64,000 nucleotides of DNA from Eledone cirrhosa (lineage: Eukaryota; Mollusca; Cephalopoda; Octopoda; Eledonidae). The stretch is taken from the NCBI GenBank assembly GCA_964016885.1, contig OZ024743.1:177451574-177515573 (forward strand), written 5' to 3'. Positions 23,455 through 35,516 of this stretch are shown piece by piece. The notes beneath the pieces are model-generated. The model had not been told where the DNA came from. It saw only the letters and a program-made list of their open reading frames with translations, and did no database searches. The translations under genes were made by a program, and so were the position numbers. Each line of letters opens with the position of its first letter. The first letter of the stretch is position 1.

Positions 23455-26400
23455 CTATAGACGCATGGTCAGAGTAGGCCCATTCACACGAGCTATTCTC
23501 GCCACATTCACCCACCTTTTAGCAAATGTACTGGGGGGCAGCACTTCTCTCTCCACCCTCACTTTCCTTTCCACGTGAAACTTGAAGAAGTTGATGAGGG
23601 ATTGGCCGAAGAGAAAAGTGTCTGTCTTTAGTCCTTTCAACCTGGTCCACCATATAATCTCTTTCGCAACTGCCACCAGACAGAGGAAAACTTCCTGCTC
23701 TTCCTGACCTAAGGAAGGCGGTGGATCGATCTTCACTATGGACTCGGCCGATAGCCGGATTCGTTCCACACGCGACAGTAGCTGTTCGACATAACTCCAC
23801 AAGTCAGTAATGGACAAGTGCGTGCAGACGGTTTCGTCGTTCTGTGCACATCCATCCTGGGCAGGTCCGTCTGACAGCACTTCCGTGGCTGTAGAGTTTA
23901 TCCCGAACCGGCAGTGCCCCCGGTAGCACTGCCAAGCGAGGGATTTCTGGAAATTGTCCATCGTCCCCGGCTCAAAAGTCCTCCGGTACAGACTGGTCAG
24001 TTCGACTTCGTCGAGGCCCAAAGCTTCTCCGAGTGCGTCATCGCACTTGCCCACCACTAATCCTCTATAGAACTCGAGAGTGGAAGTTCCACTGATCGCA
24101 TTGGTAGAGGGCAGTGAGTGCCTGGCAACATTCCAGGTGCCAGTCACCCAGTCTCAGTCTCTTCTTGACCCAGGACTGCAGCTCAGTCAAAGAAATGAGC
24201 TGCGGAAAGGCCCGTCTGATAAACGGCGACCACACCTGTTCACCGTTGAGGCAGAATATCTGGAGATGTCGCAGCCTCAACGCATGTCTGCGCAGATGGA
24301 CCTGCGTAGACGGTGCTGGCAGCAGATGGACCGCAGCAGATGGACCGCCTCACCAACGGAAATTGTCCCCTCCACAAGAATTTGAAGAGGAACCGTTCCA
24401 ACTTGACGAGGCGCGGACGGGGGCAAGGCACGACGGTCAGGCGGTAGTAGATGACGGACGCGATGTACGCATTCGCCACCTCCGCGCGACCTTTCAGTGA
24501 TAGCTTCCTCCCAGCCCATTTTTAGGTGAGACTGGCTACTCTGCTCGTTACCTCGTCCCAATTCTTTTACACTTGGAGGTCTGGTCCGAACTAAACCCCG
24601 AGCAACTTTACCGGTCCGTCCGTCCAGCGCCCCACGACGCTGTTGGACGGCATGGGCTTGCCTCTCCAGGTTCCGAGCTGCAAGCCCACCGACTTTTCCG
24701 GGTTAAGTTTGGCTCCTGTCAACCTTTCATATTCCTTCAATAAGGTGCCGACCACCTCGATTTCTGAGGTGTTCGACACCATCACGGTGATGTCGTCCGC
24801 ATAAGCCGACACCGCCTTTCCACGTCCCGGTTCGAGCGGGATGCCCTGCAACAGCTCCAGCTTCCGCAGTAAAGGCTCGTGAGTCAATACGTACAGAAGG
24901 GAAGAGAGAGGGCACCCTTGACGAACCGCTCGGGAGAGCCGAAATGGTTCCGAGAGGTGTCCATTAACCTTGACCACCGAGCGTGTGCCGCTGTGCATTG
25001 TAACGATCCAGCTTCTAAAGGCAGGGCCGAAGCCAGCTGCTTTGAGGACAAACTCCAGATACTGATGGTCGACCCTATCGAATGCTTTCGATTGATCTAA
25101 ATTGATCAGTGCCCCACCGAAGCCAGGTTTACACCCTACCCTATCTATGATGTATCGCATGAGGTGGCGATTGTCGTGTATGGACCTGGCCGGGATTACG
25201 CAGGTTTGCGCCTCCCCAACCAAATCCTCGACGACAAGCGCCAATCTCTTTGCTAACACCTTCGCCAAAATCTTAAACTCCCTTTTGAGCAGAGTTATGG
25301 GCCTGAAGTTGTCTAATGTATCCCTCTTGTTCTCGTCTTTCCTTATCAGCGTCACCACTCCCCTGCTCACAGAACTGGGAATACTCCCATTCTGCTGCCA
25401 GTTGCAGTAGAGTGTTTCGAGGAGTTCGGAGAACAAGTCTGGCATATTTACGTAAAGCTCGTAGGGCAGGCCATCCAAACCGGGTGACTTGCGCCTCATG
25501 CAGCCGACAAGTGCGTCCTGAATTTCGGCTGAAGTAATCGGCCTTTCGCAGCGCTCAGCGTCGACCGTCGAGAGTTGCGGCAATCTCGTGTCTGTCTCGG
25601 TTCGCCAAAGACCGAATTGTTGTTTTATTACCACGCTGCGCCTCCGCCACGCGGGCCCATCGAACAGCTTTAGTTCCCTCGTTTCTCAGCGCACGCGTCT
25701 TAGCTCTGACAATGCAACCTTCGTGTTTGGCATTGAAGAAATGGTCTAATGCCATTATCGCCGCTAGCACGTCAGTTGCGATGCCACTACAAATAGCCTC
25801 GTCTAAGTTATCTACCAGCTCCCCCTCCTTTCTATTTTTCTCTAACGCTAGTTCTTTGCTGAACTCTATCGAAGTTACTCTAATCTCTCTTTTGAGAGCC
25901 ACCCACCATCTGTTGTTGATGACCCCCTGTCAACTTTTGCTTAACTAAATTGTTGACTCGGTCCCTGTAAGCCTTACGTGCCGGAAATGACATGTTCAGC
26001 TTCCAGTAACCCGGTCCTAACCTACGCGTTTTATTTAGGTCGACCGTACAGATCACAAATTTGTGATCTAAATAGGCGACCGTTTTAAAAAGTGGACAGC
26101 CCACACTATTTCTATCTATTTTCCTAATGAAAATCCTGTCTATATACGATCTAGATGACCCCATTCGGTTGGTCCATGTCCATACTGGCACATTGGGGAA
26201 ATCTAGTCGATACCTGTCAGACAGTTGGAACTGGCTGAGTAGGTGTTTGAGGCTTTTGCACCCCCCGCTCCTATCGGCTACTCCCACACAATCCCAGCGT
26301 GCGTCTAAGATGCCATTCCAGTCCCCCGCTAACAGTAAAGGGCGAGACGTACCCAGAAAGGTCTCCAGGCGCCTAAAGAAGTCAGGTCGTCCGGCCCCTG

Positions 26401-26743
26401 TAGGGGCGTAGACGGCCAGCAGTCTAAAGGCACCACCTTCGCTACTGCTCACATCCAAGACCACCAACTTACCGTCCGGGTCCCGGAAGATCGACCTTAC
26501 CTCGAGATCCAGTCCTTTCCTAAACAGCACTGCCACCCCAACCCCCATTCCCGGCCTGCTAATAGATGCGAAGATCTGATAGTCGTCGAAAATGGGGGCT
26601 AGTGCGCGCGTGTCGGAAATTCTGGTCTCGCTGACGGCAATCACATCCATATCCAGCGACCGGAGGTCGTTGAGCAGGTGACCCTGCTTCCAGTGTGACC
26701 CCAGGTCGCAAACATTTAAACTTCCTACTCTTAATATGGCCAT
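23455..26743 (-). pseudogene. A2 ORF2: APE endonuclease / reverse transcriptase / zinc domain
   Basis: Nicks target DNA and reverse-transcribes the element RNA in place. The endonuclease (26,743 to about 25,900) shows the full set of family motifs: GSLNV, AVSETRIS, VYAPTGAGRPDFF, LAGDWNGILDARWD, SRSYIDRIF and LDHKFVI. The reverse transcriptase follows: KSPGLDGLPYELYVNMPDLF, FRPITLLKREFKILAKVLAK, ALINLDQSKAFDRVDH (first Asp), RQGCPLSSLLYVL, and SAYADDITVMVSN near 24,790 (catalytic pair). A thumb-like FLFKFLWRGQFPLVRRSICC segment and a zinc domain (CAQNDE region near 23,840, one Cys pair disturbed) precede FFKFHVERKVRVERE and the stop at 23,455. The frame shifts near 25,900, 25,600, 24,570, 24,400 and 24,100. 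The start is the first Met before the conserved GSLNV block. Confidence 0.85.
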
Positions 26744-26752
26744 ATTGGTAAG

Positions 26753-28530
26753 CTAAGAGAGAGAGAGGGAAGGTTTACTTACCTCCCAGGTCTTGTGAAG
26801 GTCGGGTGGTTCGACCTCCATGGTTGGTGGGGTTTCTTTTGGGAACCCCTTTAAAAGTCTTGATGTGGGTTTCACATTCGGGGTTCCCACGTCTTGAGGA
26901 AAGCTCTCTCGAATTTCTTTGAAGGAATTGAGTGACATTCGGACCAGAAGCAAATCTTCTGGCACGCAAAATGTGCTCATTTCAAAAATCTCCCCCTCTA
27001 TTTGAATGTCCTCGCTTCGCGCTAAAAGGGCCATCAGTTTATCGTTGGCCCTTCTGACAAGCACGAAGTTTTTAACATTTTGATGGTGTGGTTTTATTTG
27101 TTTTCGTTTTGGTGACTGTGGTGGCGATGGTTTTGGTGGTGTTGTTTCGGGTATGTCTATGTTTGTTGTAGGTGTGGTGTCTGCAATTTCAGGTATTTGT
27201 GTGTTTATTTGTACTTGTGTTTGTTTAGGTTGTTTGCGTTTCGGGGATTGTGGAGGTGGTGTCGATGTTGCTGTTGGTGATGATGTTATTGGGGAAGTGT
27301 TTGCGTTAGTGGTGTCTGTATTTTTTGTTGTGTATGTTTCTGTGTTTTGTTGGGGCTTTTTTTGTGAGTTTTCTCTGTTTTTTTGCATCTTCGGAAGACA
27401 AAGGGTCTGTGTCTGTGTCTGTGTGTGCGTTTATTGTTTTGTCTATGTGTATAATTGGGGGTAGGGGGAGTGGGAGAGCTTTCCTCGTTTTCTCCTTGGA
27501 TTGGTTTTGGTGTTGGTGGTGATCCGGCTGCTTTTGATGTTGGTATCCATGTTTTTGTTGGTGTTGTTTTTGGTGGTGGTGGTGGTGCAGATTTCCGTGC
27601 TTACACTGGCGTTGGCAACAAAGGAGGTTTGCGACCCCCTGCATTTTTGCGCTGAGGGCAGAAGGCTTGAAGATGTGTTGCTTCCCCGCAGACGAAGCAG
27701 CGTGGCCTTCCCTCAATGATTAGTTGGATTGTTGTCCCGTCCTGCAGGCGGGCAAAATCCGGGATGTTATTCATATCCTCCGGTTTCATTTGGAGAATAA
27801 TCTCCAAATCCATTCCGGACCAGTCCTCTCTCTCTGTCCTTTTGATATCCAGGAGGGTAGTGTCTGTCCTCTCCTCGATTACGCATCCCAGCAGCCAGCA
27901 TATGTTCATTCCTGGTGGGATGCTGGGAATGCGTACCTTTACTGTCCTTTTACCCATGTAGGACGGATGCATGATAATGCGTTCCGTTCTGCAGGGGGTC
28001 ACCGAGTGCTTAATAGCGAGGGCCTCGGTTTTGAACAGTACCGAGATGGTACCGAACTGTTTGCCTCTTGCTTTGTACTCTATGTTACTTCCGATGTACT
28101 CCAAAGCGGCCTCGACCTCTGCTTGGCTGGCAGGTTCCACTTTTCGTGTCTGTACCGAAATACATCGAAAGAACACCGTCCTCCTTTGCATGGCCGCTAT
28201 TGCCTCGTCCGGAATGGTCAGGTTTGCCCAGTACTTCTCCCGTTTAATTAGCCTCCACGCTTGGGCCAACTGTTCGTCTTTATCGCTAATATCAATATCA
28301 ATATTCAATAAGCGCTTTGTTTTTGCTGCTGCTGCAGCAAATGTGATGTTTCTGATGCTCTTATTGTTGGTGTTGTCATTTTTGATGTTGTTATTGGTGT
28401 TGCCACCGCCATCCGTGTTTACATTGAAGCTGTCGGTGTTATTGTCGTTATTGCTCTGAGTTGTTGTTGTTGTGGTGGTGGTGGTGGCGGTGGTGGTGAT
28501 GTCGTTTTCAGATGATACTGTTGCTATCAC
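26753..28530 (-). pseudogene. A2 ORF1: RNA-binding protein with CCHC zinc knuckle
   Basis: Structural, RNA-binding protein of the element. The N-terminus (MIATVSSENDITTTATTTTT) is Thr/Asn-rich. The middle (KRTVKVRIPSIPPGMNICWL) resembles the RRM-like region of L1/Tx1-type ORF1 proteins. A CX2CX4HX4C knuckle is visible as CFVCGEATHLQAFC near 27,650-27,700. After the first frame ends at 27,601, two shifted frames carry a His/Gln-rich and then a basic Pro/Lys-rich tail (SPKRKQPKQTQVQINTQIPE; SPKRKQIKPHHQNVKNFVLV) to a stop at 26,753, only 9 bp before the ORF2 start. At least two frameshifts are needed to read it through. Confidence 0.8.
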
Positions 28531-28914
28531 AGAAGATTATGATGGTAGCTTTTGAGTTTTGCCTTCACATTCAGTAGAGTGGATGACAGGCATGACTGTA
28601 GCCGTCGTAGTCGTGGTGAAATCTACAGTGGCTGCCTTTAAACTTTTGACCTGAACGTTGTTTACCGTTTCAAGGTTGAAAATTTCCATAATTTTCTTTT
28701 GGTGGGGAAGCGATTTTTTTCGAAGTTTTTAAAAATAAATCTTAATATTCGGGCTTAAGGCCTGAATATTGAGAGGTATCCCTCTCTTTAAATCAAGATG
28801 TGTACCTTAAGTTTCGTTAACGACAAGAAAATACAAAAAATGACACTTTAAAACAGCTTAAAGTTACGAACCTTTTCCCCCGCAGATTTGTACTGTCTTC
28901 ACACATGTGCGGCC
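28531..28914 (-). promoter_or_regulatory. A2 LINE 5' UTR with two hairpins
   Basis: The leader upstream of A2 ORF1 shares little primary sequence with A1/A3 but has a similar layout. A long stem at 28,744-28,770 (AATATTCGGGC against GGCCTGAATATT, loop TTAA-like) is followed directly by a perfect GAGAGG/CCTCTC stem with loop TATC at 28,771-28,786. The 5' end is taken at the edge of the AAT repeat. No other signal is recognised. Confidence 0.6.
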
Positions 28915-28939
28915 AATGATAATAATAATAATAATAATG
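28915..28939. repeat. AAT microsatellite between LINE copies A2 and A3
   Basis: A run of (AAT/ATA)n. On the minus strand it is the tail of A3 followed immediately by the 5' end of A2, repeating the arrangement seen at 23,198-23,221. Confidence 0.95.
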
Positions 28940-29184
28940 CTTTCTTTATTAACCACAAGGGTTTACATAAAGTAGACATTAAGGACAGTACAGGACAATA
29001 CAGGACCGTACAAATGGGCATTTCTGCGTGTAAAAAAAACAGGGGATGTAATAAAAAATAACAATGAAAAATTCCCCAATAGGGGGGAGACTTCCGAGGG
29101 ACATTTGTGGAGAAAGCCCATTAAAAGGCCGCAGTGACCCTGACCACCAGGGCAAGTGCCCTCTCCCAGTTTTCCACCTTTAAT

Positions 29185-31836
29185 TTACAGACAGATACCC
29201 AGAGTAGGCCCATTCACACGGGCGATACTTGCTTCTCTCACCCATCTTTCAACAAAATGCTGGGAAGAGAGCACTTCCCTCTCTACACTGATTTTCCTTT
29301 TCAAATGAAATTTGAAAAAGTTAATCAGGGCATCACCGAAGAGGTAAGTGCTCGTCTTCAGCCCTTTCAAACGTGTCCACCATACTATCTCTTTCGCCAT
29401 GGCCACCAGACAAATAAAAACTGCCTGGAGTTCCCGGCTAAAGGACGAGGGCAGGGAAATCCTAACGATGGACTCAGCTGATAGCTGGATCCGTCCTACA
29501 CGTGACAGCAGGTTTTCCACATAAACCCACAAGTCAGCAATGCTCGGACACTGGACGAGTGCGTGCAGGACGGTTTCGTCGCCCTGCGCGCATCTCGGAC
29601 ATGCCCGGCTGACGGCACCTCCGTGCCTGTAGAGTTTATCCCGAACTGGCAAAGCTCCTCGGTAGCACTGCCAGGCCAGGGATTTCTGGAAGTTGTCCAT
29701 AGGCCCCGGCCCGAAAGTCCTTCCGAAGAGATTGGCTAGTTGATTTTCGTCGACGCCTAGAGTTTCTCCAAGTACGTCGTCGCTCTTCCTCTCCACTAAT
29801 CCTCTATAGAACACCAAGGTGGAGTTTCCACCGATCACATTGCCCGATTGGTCGAGGGCTGTGAGCGCCTGAAGACATTCCAGTCTCCAAGCGCTCCCTC
29901 TCTGTCTTCACTTGACCCAGGACTGCAGCTCCGTCAAGGAGACGAGCTGGGGAAAGACGTGTCTAGCAAACGGCGACCACACCTGATCACCGTCGAGGAA
30001 GAGGTGGAGATGTCGTAGCCTGAGCGCGTGTCTGCGCATCATCATCCACGGCATGCCCATCCCTCCACGTAGCGGGTGTTGACAGCAGATGGACCGCCTG
30101 ACGATTGGAGCGCGTGCCTTCCACAAAAAGCGAAAGAGCAAACGTTCCAGCGCAGTCAGGCGGGGCTTAGGACAAGGTACGACGGTCAGGCGGTATTAGA
30201 TGACGGACGCGATGTACGCTTTGGCCACCTCCGCTCGACCTTTCAGAGATAGCTTCCTCTCCGCCAATTTCTGGGTGAGAGAAGCCACCCTGCTCGTCAC
30301 CTCGTCCCAGTTTTTGTCCGTCTGGAGGTCCAGACCGAACCAGACCCCTAGCAATTTAACCGTCCGTCCATCCTGCGCCCGACGACGCTGTTGGACGGCA
30401 TGGACCTGCCTCTCCAGGTGCCGAGCTTCAGGCCCACTGACTTTTCCTGGTTGATCATTGCTCCTGTCACCGCTTCGTATTCACTTAGTGTAGTGCCGAT
30501 TGCCTCGATGTGTTTGGCGTTCGACACCACTACGGTGACATCGTCCGCATATGCTGACACGGATCTTCCGCATCCTAGTTCGTGCGGGACCCCCCTCAAC
30601 GTCTCCAGTTTGTGCAGTAATGGCTCGAGAGTCAATACGTACAATAGGGACGAGAGGGGACATCCTTGGCGGACCGAGCGCATGATGTTGAACGGTTCGG
30701 AAAGGTGACCGTTCACTCTCACCACAGAGCAGATGTCGCTGTGCATGGCAGCGATCCAGCCTCTGAAGACGGGTCCAAAGCCAGCCGCCCTCTGGACTGG
30801 CGCTAGGTAACGATGGTCGACCCTATCGAAAGCTTTCGACTGATCTAAATTGATCAAGCACCCACCTGTGCCAGGTTCCCTAGCTACCTTCTCTATGGTG
30901 TATCGCATGAGCTGGAGTTTGTCGTGGATGGATCTGTCGGGAGTTGCGCACGTCTGTGCCTCTTCCACCAGACCACCAACGACAAGCGCCAACCTCTTTG
31001 CTAGGTACCTTGGCCAAAATCTTAAACTCTGTGTTTAGCAGATTTATGGGCCTGAAATTATCTATGTTATCCCCCTTGTTCGGATCCTTTCTCAGCAGCG
31101 TCACAGCTCCTCGGCTCACAGAGCTGGGAATTCTCCCGTTCTGTTGCCAGTTGCATTAGACGTCCGCCAAGAGGACTCCGAACAAGTCTGGCATCTGTAC
31201 GTAAAGTTCATAGGGCAGACCATCCAAACCAGGCGATTTACCCCTTGTGCAGCCAGTTATTGCCTCCCGTACTTCAGCGGCTGTTATCGGCTTTTCGCAA
31301 CACTCCGCCTCAGTGGCCGAGAGCCGCGGCAGTTCGTCGAGGTAGACACTAAAGTCCATCCGCTGCCCCCCGAACAGCTGCGCGAAGTGTCGCTGAAAAG
31401 CTTCACACATTTGCCCGGGATCGAGTAGCATGCGCCCGTCGTGGTCCACCAAAGACCGGATCGTGGCTTTGTTGCCACGACGCGCCTCCGCCACTCGGGC
31501 CCATTGAACGGCTTTCGTCCCCTCGTGTCTGAGAGCACGCACCCTAGCTCTGACAACGCAGCCTTCGTGCTTTGCATTGAAGAATTGGTCAAGGGCCAAT
31601 TACGCCGCAAGTACGTCTGTCGCGATTCCTTTGCTAAGCGCCTCGTCTAATTTTCTAACTAATTCTACCTCTGCTCTATTTTTCTCTATTGCTAAAGCCT
31701 TACTAAACCTAATGGACTCTATTCTAATTGCTCTTTTCAGAGCAAACCACCACTTGTTGTTGACGATGGCCCCCGTCAAAATACTCTATCTAGATATGAT
31801 CTGGATGACCCTATGCGAATTGTCCAAGTCCACATG
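29185..31836 (-). pseudogene. A3 ORF2 remnant: reverse transcriptase and C-terminal zinc domain
   Basis: Lacks most of the endonuclease; the remaining pieces lie in several frames. Present blocks: the linker DQFFNAKHEGCVVRARVRAL, KSPGLDGLPYELYVQMPDLF, FRPINLLNTEFKILAKV, CLINLDQSKAFDRVDHRYL, RQGCPLSSLLYVLTLEPLL, SAYADDVTVVVSN near 30,545 (catalytic Asp pair kept) and LLFRFLWKARAPIVRRSICC. A clean C-terminal zinc motif CPRCAQGDETVLHALVQCP follows (CX2CX8HX4C, near 29,550-29,610). Stop at 29,185 after VNGPTLGICL. Frameshifts occur near 31,600, 31,150, 31,000, 30,350 and 29,870. Confidence 0.82.
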
Positions 31837-33607
31837 TGTATTTATTGCTGTGCATTTCTTTTTCTGGGGGTGGGGTGTGGTTCTGCTATTTTCTTGTCGT
31901 TGTTGCTGGGTGTGTGTGTTTTGTTGTTGTGTTTGCGATCTTGGTGCTTGTGGTGGTGGTGTTGAAGGTGTTGTTGTTGGCGGTGGGGTTGCCTCCGGTG
32001 GTGATGGTGGTACTAGTGTGGGTGGTGATGGTGTTGGTGGTGTGGCTGCTGTAAGTCTCTTTGCAGTATCCTTTACCCTTTTTTCGTTTCTTTCCTCCTT
32101 TTTCGAAGGCGACGATGCGCTGCTTCTGCGTTTGTGCCTTCTCGCGACCTTTTGCCATCCTTCTCCCACCTCACACTCCATGTCCGATTCTGTGAGGTCG
32201 GGGAGGGGTACCAGCTCCACTCTTTCACTTGTTGTTGTTGGTGATGTTTGCAGTGGTGTCTATGTTGCAGCTGCAGTAGGTATTGCTGTTGTTGTTGTTA
32301 ATACTTCCACTGCTGCTGCTGTTCTTGATTTCCGTGGCGTGGGTATGGGTGCCATGGACCTATCCTTCCTGGTTGCCGCCTGTCCTGTTGCTGGTAGCAG
32401 TGGAGCCGGTTTCGGAAGGAGGTGGGTTTTCTCCTTTCTCAGGGTCTTCTCATTGCAGAAGGCCCTGAGGTGAGTCTTCGAAAGCATTTCGGGCGTTTGC
32501 CCTCAACACTTACGGGCAGTTGAGTGCCGTTATCGAAGTCTATCACATCCGGGATAGCTACGATGCAATACTGCTTGGTTTGGATTAACATCTCAATGGA
32601 GGTGCCGACCCAATCTTCTCGTACTTTTTTCTGTACTTGCAGTATAGTTGTTTTGTCCTAGATTCCGACGAGGACAGACGCGGCCAGCCAAGGGGGACGT
32701 GGCCATCCCGGGGGGGGGGGGGGGTCAGTTTGACCCTCACCATTTTTTGTCTGCAGTAGGAGGGCACCAACACCATTTCCTCGCTCCTTAGGGTCACTAG
32801 GGATTGAGCGTTTGCCTCCTGGGGTGTGGAAAAAAGCACGTCCACGGTGGCATATTTCTTGCCTCGGGTGATATGCGTTTTCCGCTCCCACACAGACCCT
32901 AAGGCTTTTTGTATTTGAGCCTATGTGGCTCTTTCAACCCTACGGGATTTTGACCGTACAGTGCTGTTGGGTTTCTAAAGATTTTTCGGCTGCCTTGCAG
33001 ATTGCTCGGTGTCCGGTTTTCGTTACCATCTTCTTTGCTTCCTGTAATTCCTCATTTGTTATAAGGATGGTTTCCAGGTTCTTTGCGATACCTGCAAACG
33101 AGATTGTTTTTTCTTTCTTGTTGTCGTCAGAGCTGCTGTTACTTTTGTTGTTGCTGCTGGTACTACGACTGCCGCCGCCGCTGTTGCTGTGGTTGTTGTT
33201 GTTGTTGCTGCTCCTGCTGTTGTTGTTGCTGTTGCTGCTAATGATGTTGTTGTTTGTGCTGCTGCTGATGCTGTTGCGGCTGCTACTGTTGTTTTCCTTG
33301 TCACTGTTGCTGCTGCTGTTGTTATTACGGCTGCTGCTGCTATTATTCATGACGTCAGAAGAATGAAATGGGTTTCCGTATTAACCGCACACATTTTCGT
33401 CGTTGTCGTCGTCGTGGAGAAATGTTCCACGTTTTGCACGTGATCTTGGAAACTATCAGAAACTATATTTTTATTTTTATTTATTGGTGTCGCTTGCGAA
33501 AGAGAAGGGAGGGAGAGAGACAATCTTCTCTCTGATGTAGTGACGATTGAGGAAGAAGAAGACGGAATGAGTGGGAGTGACTTGTGAAAATTCTTTTTTG
33601 TAGCCAT
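31837..33607 (-). pseudogene. A3 ORF1 remnant
   Basis: Starts MATKKNFHKSLPLIPSSSSS at 33,607 and contains the Ser/Asn triplet-repeat region (33,120-33,350). FAGIAKNLETILITNEELQE follows, then an RRM-like segment (TRGKKYATVDVLFSTPQEAN near 32,850). The zinc-knuckle region near 32,470 is damaged. The C-terminal basic region (ELVPLPDLTESDMECE ... KRLTAATPPTPSPPTLVPPS) continues in frame through the deletion junction into a few codons of endonuclease sequence (DLDNSHRVIQIISR). Several frameshifts. Non-functional. Confidence 0.78.
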
Positions 33608-33824
33608 GTTTTTTTTTCGGTTTAAAATAAATATTGGGCACAAAACCCCAATAAGCGGTTATTTAACCCCGAAGGGCCAAATAATGGTCAGAAAGACCCC
33701 TCTCACGAGGAGGAGGGTGTTTTTGTCTACAATTTGGTTAAAGTTTTAAACAATTTACAATTGTTATAGCGGTTAAAATTTACTATACCTTACAGAGCCG
33801 AGCCTCCGTCAACCATGGCATTCA
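33608..33824 (-). promoter_or_regulatory. A3 LINE 5' UTR with UUCG hairpin
   Basis: Closely similar to the A1 leader. The UUCG-capped stem is at 33,658-33,685 and the TATTGGG/CCCAATA stem lies just before the ATG. The outermost base of the first stem differs from A1 (ATT instead of GTT side), while the core CCC-UUCG-GGG is kept. The element's 5' end abuts an AAT/ATT repeat. Confidence 0.7.
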
Positions 33825-33880
33825 ATAATAACAATGATAATGATATTATTATTATCAATAATAATAATAATAATAATATT
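33825..33880. repeat. Inverted ATT/AAT microsatellite between A3 and B1
   Basis: A short (ATT)n run followed by an (AAT)n run, so the region can fold on itself. It separates the 5' end of A3 (minus strand) from the 5' end of B1 (plus strand), a head-to-head arrangement. Confidence 0.9.
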
Positions 33881-33885
33881 ATCAA

Positions 33886-35516
33886 ATGATAAAATCTCAT
33901 ACGGGATCGGCCGTCACCCGGGTCAAAAAGAGCCGCGTCCCTCAGAGAGGAACGAGACTGGGGTCGAAAAATCAGCTAATGGTTCAAACCTTCCCATCAC
34001 TTCGGGGCTGGAGACCTCCCATAACCGGAATACTCCTACAGTTGGCCCTCCATGCTCACCACCAAGAAATCCAAATAAAAAGAGGGAAAAATGGTCAGGG
34101 GAAGACAATAAAGAAGTCCTTAAGACGTTCTACACTGCCATGTACTACCCATCAAATATATCGAATACAGAACAGACATATATCAACTGGAAAAAGAAAC
34201 ATCCCGAAAACAGAGGCTATATTGACAGTAACAAACTAGCCAATATACGAAGAAATATTGTTAACAATAAGTTACTAACTGATATAGAAATTGATCAGAT
34301 CAAGCTATTAGCACAAAGTCAGCGAAGGGAAAATGAAACATGTGTCAGTGAAAACGAGGTAAATTGTAACACTTCGAATCCCAGGGTAGGCGAGGAATCA
34401 CTGACAACAGAACACATTAAAGAAAGGATCGAGAAAGTGGAGGGAGTGCATGCTCAAGATGAAACTCAAAATGAAAACAATGAGATCGTAATTGATAGAG
34501 AAATGAATGAGAATGAACTTGCCAACTTGAAGGATGAAATTATGATCGAATAGATGAAAATGAAAGAATTTGACATGGAGGAACGAAACACCCTCCCTAA
34601 GATCCAGAACTCCAAACAGAACCCAAAGATAATACACAAGATTAACATAATTCTCAAAAACATTATCATCACAAACAAACTAAACATTACTGATTTAAAT
34701 CATCTCTATTATGCATCGGCTAAAGTCACCACTCACTTATGTGGAGGGAAAATGAAAAAACAAAGGAATTCCTACAAGAAATCTACTTGGCAAGAGAACA
34801 TCAATCGCCAAATAAACCTTCTCCGATCTGACATAGAAATGTTAACAAACTACAAAGTAGGTGAACATGTTAAACAAACTAAACTTAGAAAATTGAAAAG
34901 AAAATAGAGTATAAAATTAACAAGTGACATAGACATGCTTATAGAAATAATTAAGCAAAAAGTGTCGGCCAAAGCTGTTCATATAAGGCGCTTTGAAAAA
35001 CGATCTAGATTCTATAAGGACAATAATATGTTCAAAAACAACCAAAGAAACTTCTACAGAAAAATTGACAAGTCAACAATAACTACTAAATCAATACCAC
35101 CCAAGGAGGAAGTGCAAGAATTCTGGTAAAAGATCTGGGCTGAAGAAAAAGTTCATAATATACATGCCCCATGGATAGACAGACAAATGAAAGATACAGC
35201 TCACCTTGAGGAACAAATATGGGAAAATATAACAGTTGAACAGTTGCGTTTGGCTCTTAGAAAAACCAGCAAATGTAAATCCCCAGGAAAAGACAAAATA
35301 ACAAATTTCTGGATAAATGCCTTCACAGAGTCTCATGAGCTGTTAGCCCAACTTTACTATGAAATAGTTAAGGAGCCAGAAAAGATAGCATCATGGCTAG
35401 TTAACGGCATTACATTCCTGCTTCCGAAGAATGATGAGACAAACAATCCCAAAAATTACAGACCGATACCTTTCTTGACCACAATGTATAACATTTTAAC
35501 ATCAGTCCTAACTGAA
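33886..35516 (+). pseudogene. B1 N-terminal half (pre-RT and first RT blocks)
   Basis: Open to 34,553 (KKREKWSGEDNKEVLKTFYT ... GYIDSNKLANIRRNIVNN), where a TAG interrupts; B2 has TGG at the same codon. It continues with ERNTLPKIQNSKQNPKIIHK and NFYRKIDKSTITTKSIPP, has another premature stop near 35,128, and then WENITVEQLRLALRKTSKCK and SPGKDKITNFWINAF. The last-named block is the KSPGxD-type motif that precedes RT block 1. It ends at PLLPKND..NPKNYRPIP-like sequence near 35,500, just before the replacement. The pre-RT part contains no knuckle that I can see. Compared with B2 it retains about 280 bp (34,224-34,502). Confidence 0.75.

Larger units (their letters stand above)
23222..28914 (-). 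mobile_element. A2: near full-length APE-type LINE (~5.7 kb)
   Basis: The most complete A-type copy: 5' UTR (28,531-28,914), ORF1 (28,530-26,753), ORF2 (26,743-23,455), a 3' UTR of about 230 bp and an (ATT)n tail. It has no LTRs. ORF1 has a CCHC knuckle. ORF2 has an APE endonuclease, a reverse transcriptase with YADD and a C-terminal CCHC-type zinc domain. This layout and motifs such as FRPITLLK, IPARSIHDN and the FLWRG region suit the L1/Tx1 group; some Tx1-type LINEs are known to target microsatellites. Several frameshifts make it inactive. Its 5' UTR and ORF1 N-terminus differ from A1/A3, so it is a separate subfamily. Confidence 0.85.
28940..33824 (-). mobile_element. A3: A-type LINE with endonuclease region deleted
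   Basis: Same family as A1 by 5' UTR and ORF1 N-terminus (MATKKNFHKSLPLIPSSSSS). Order on the minus strand: 5' UTR (33,824-33,608), ORF1 (33,607 to about 31,840), a fused remnant of ORF2 (about 31,836-29,185), a 3' UTR and an (ATT)n tail. About 0.8 kb covering the ORF1/ORF2 boundary and the N-terminal endonuclease is missing at a junction near 31,836. A 15-G homopolymer at 32,710-32,724 disrupts ORF1. Inactive. Confidence 0.85.
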
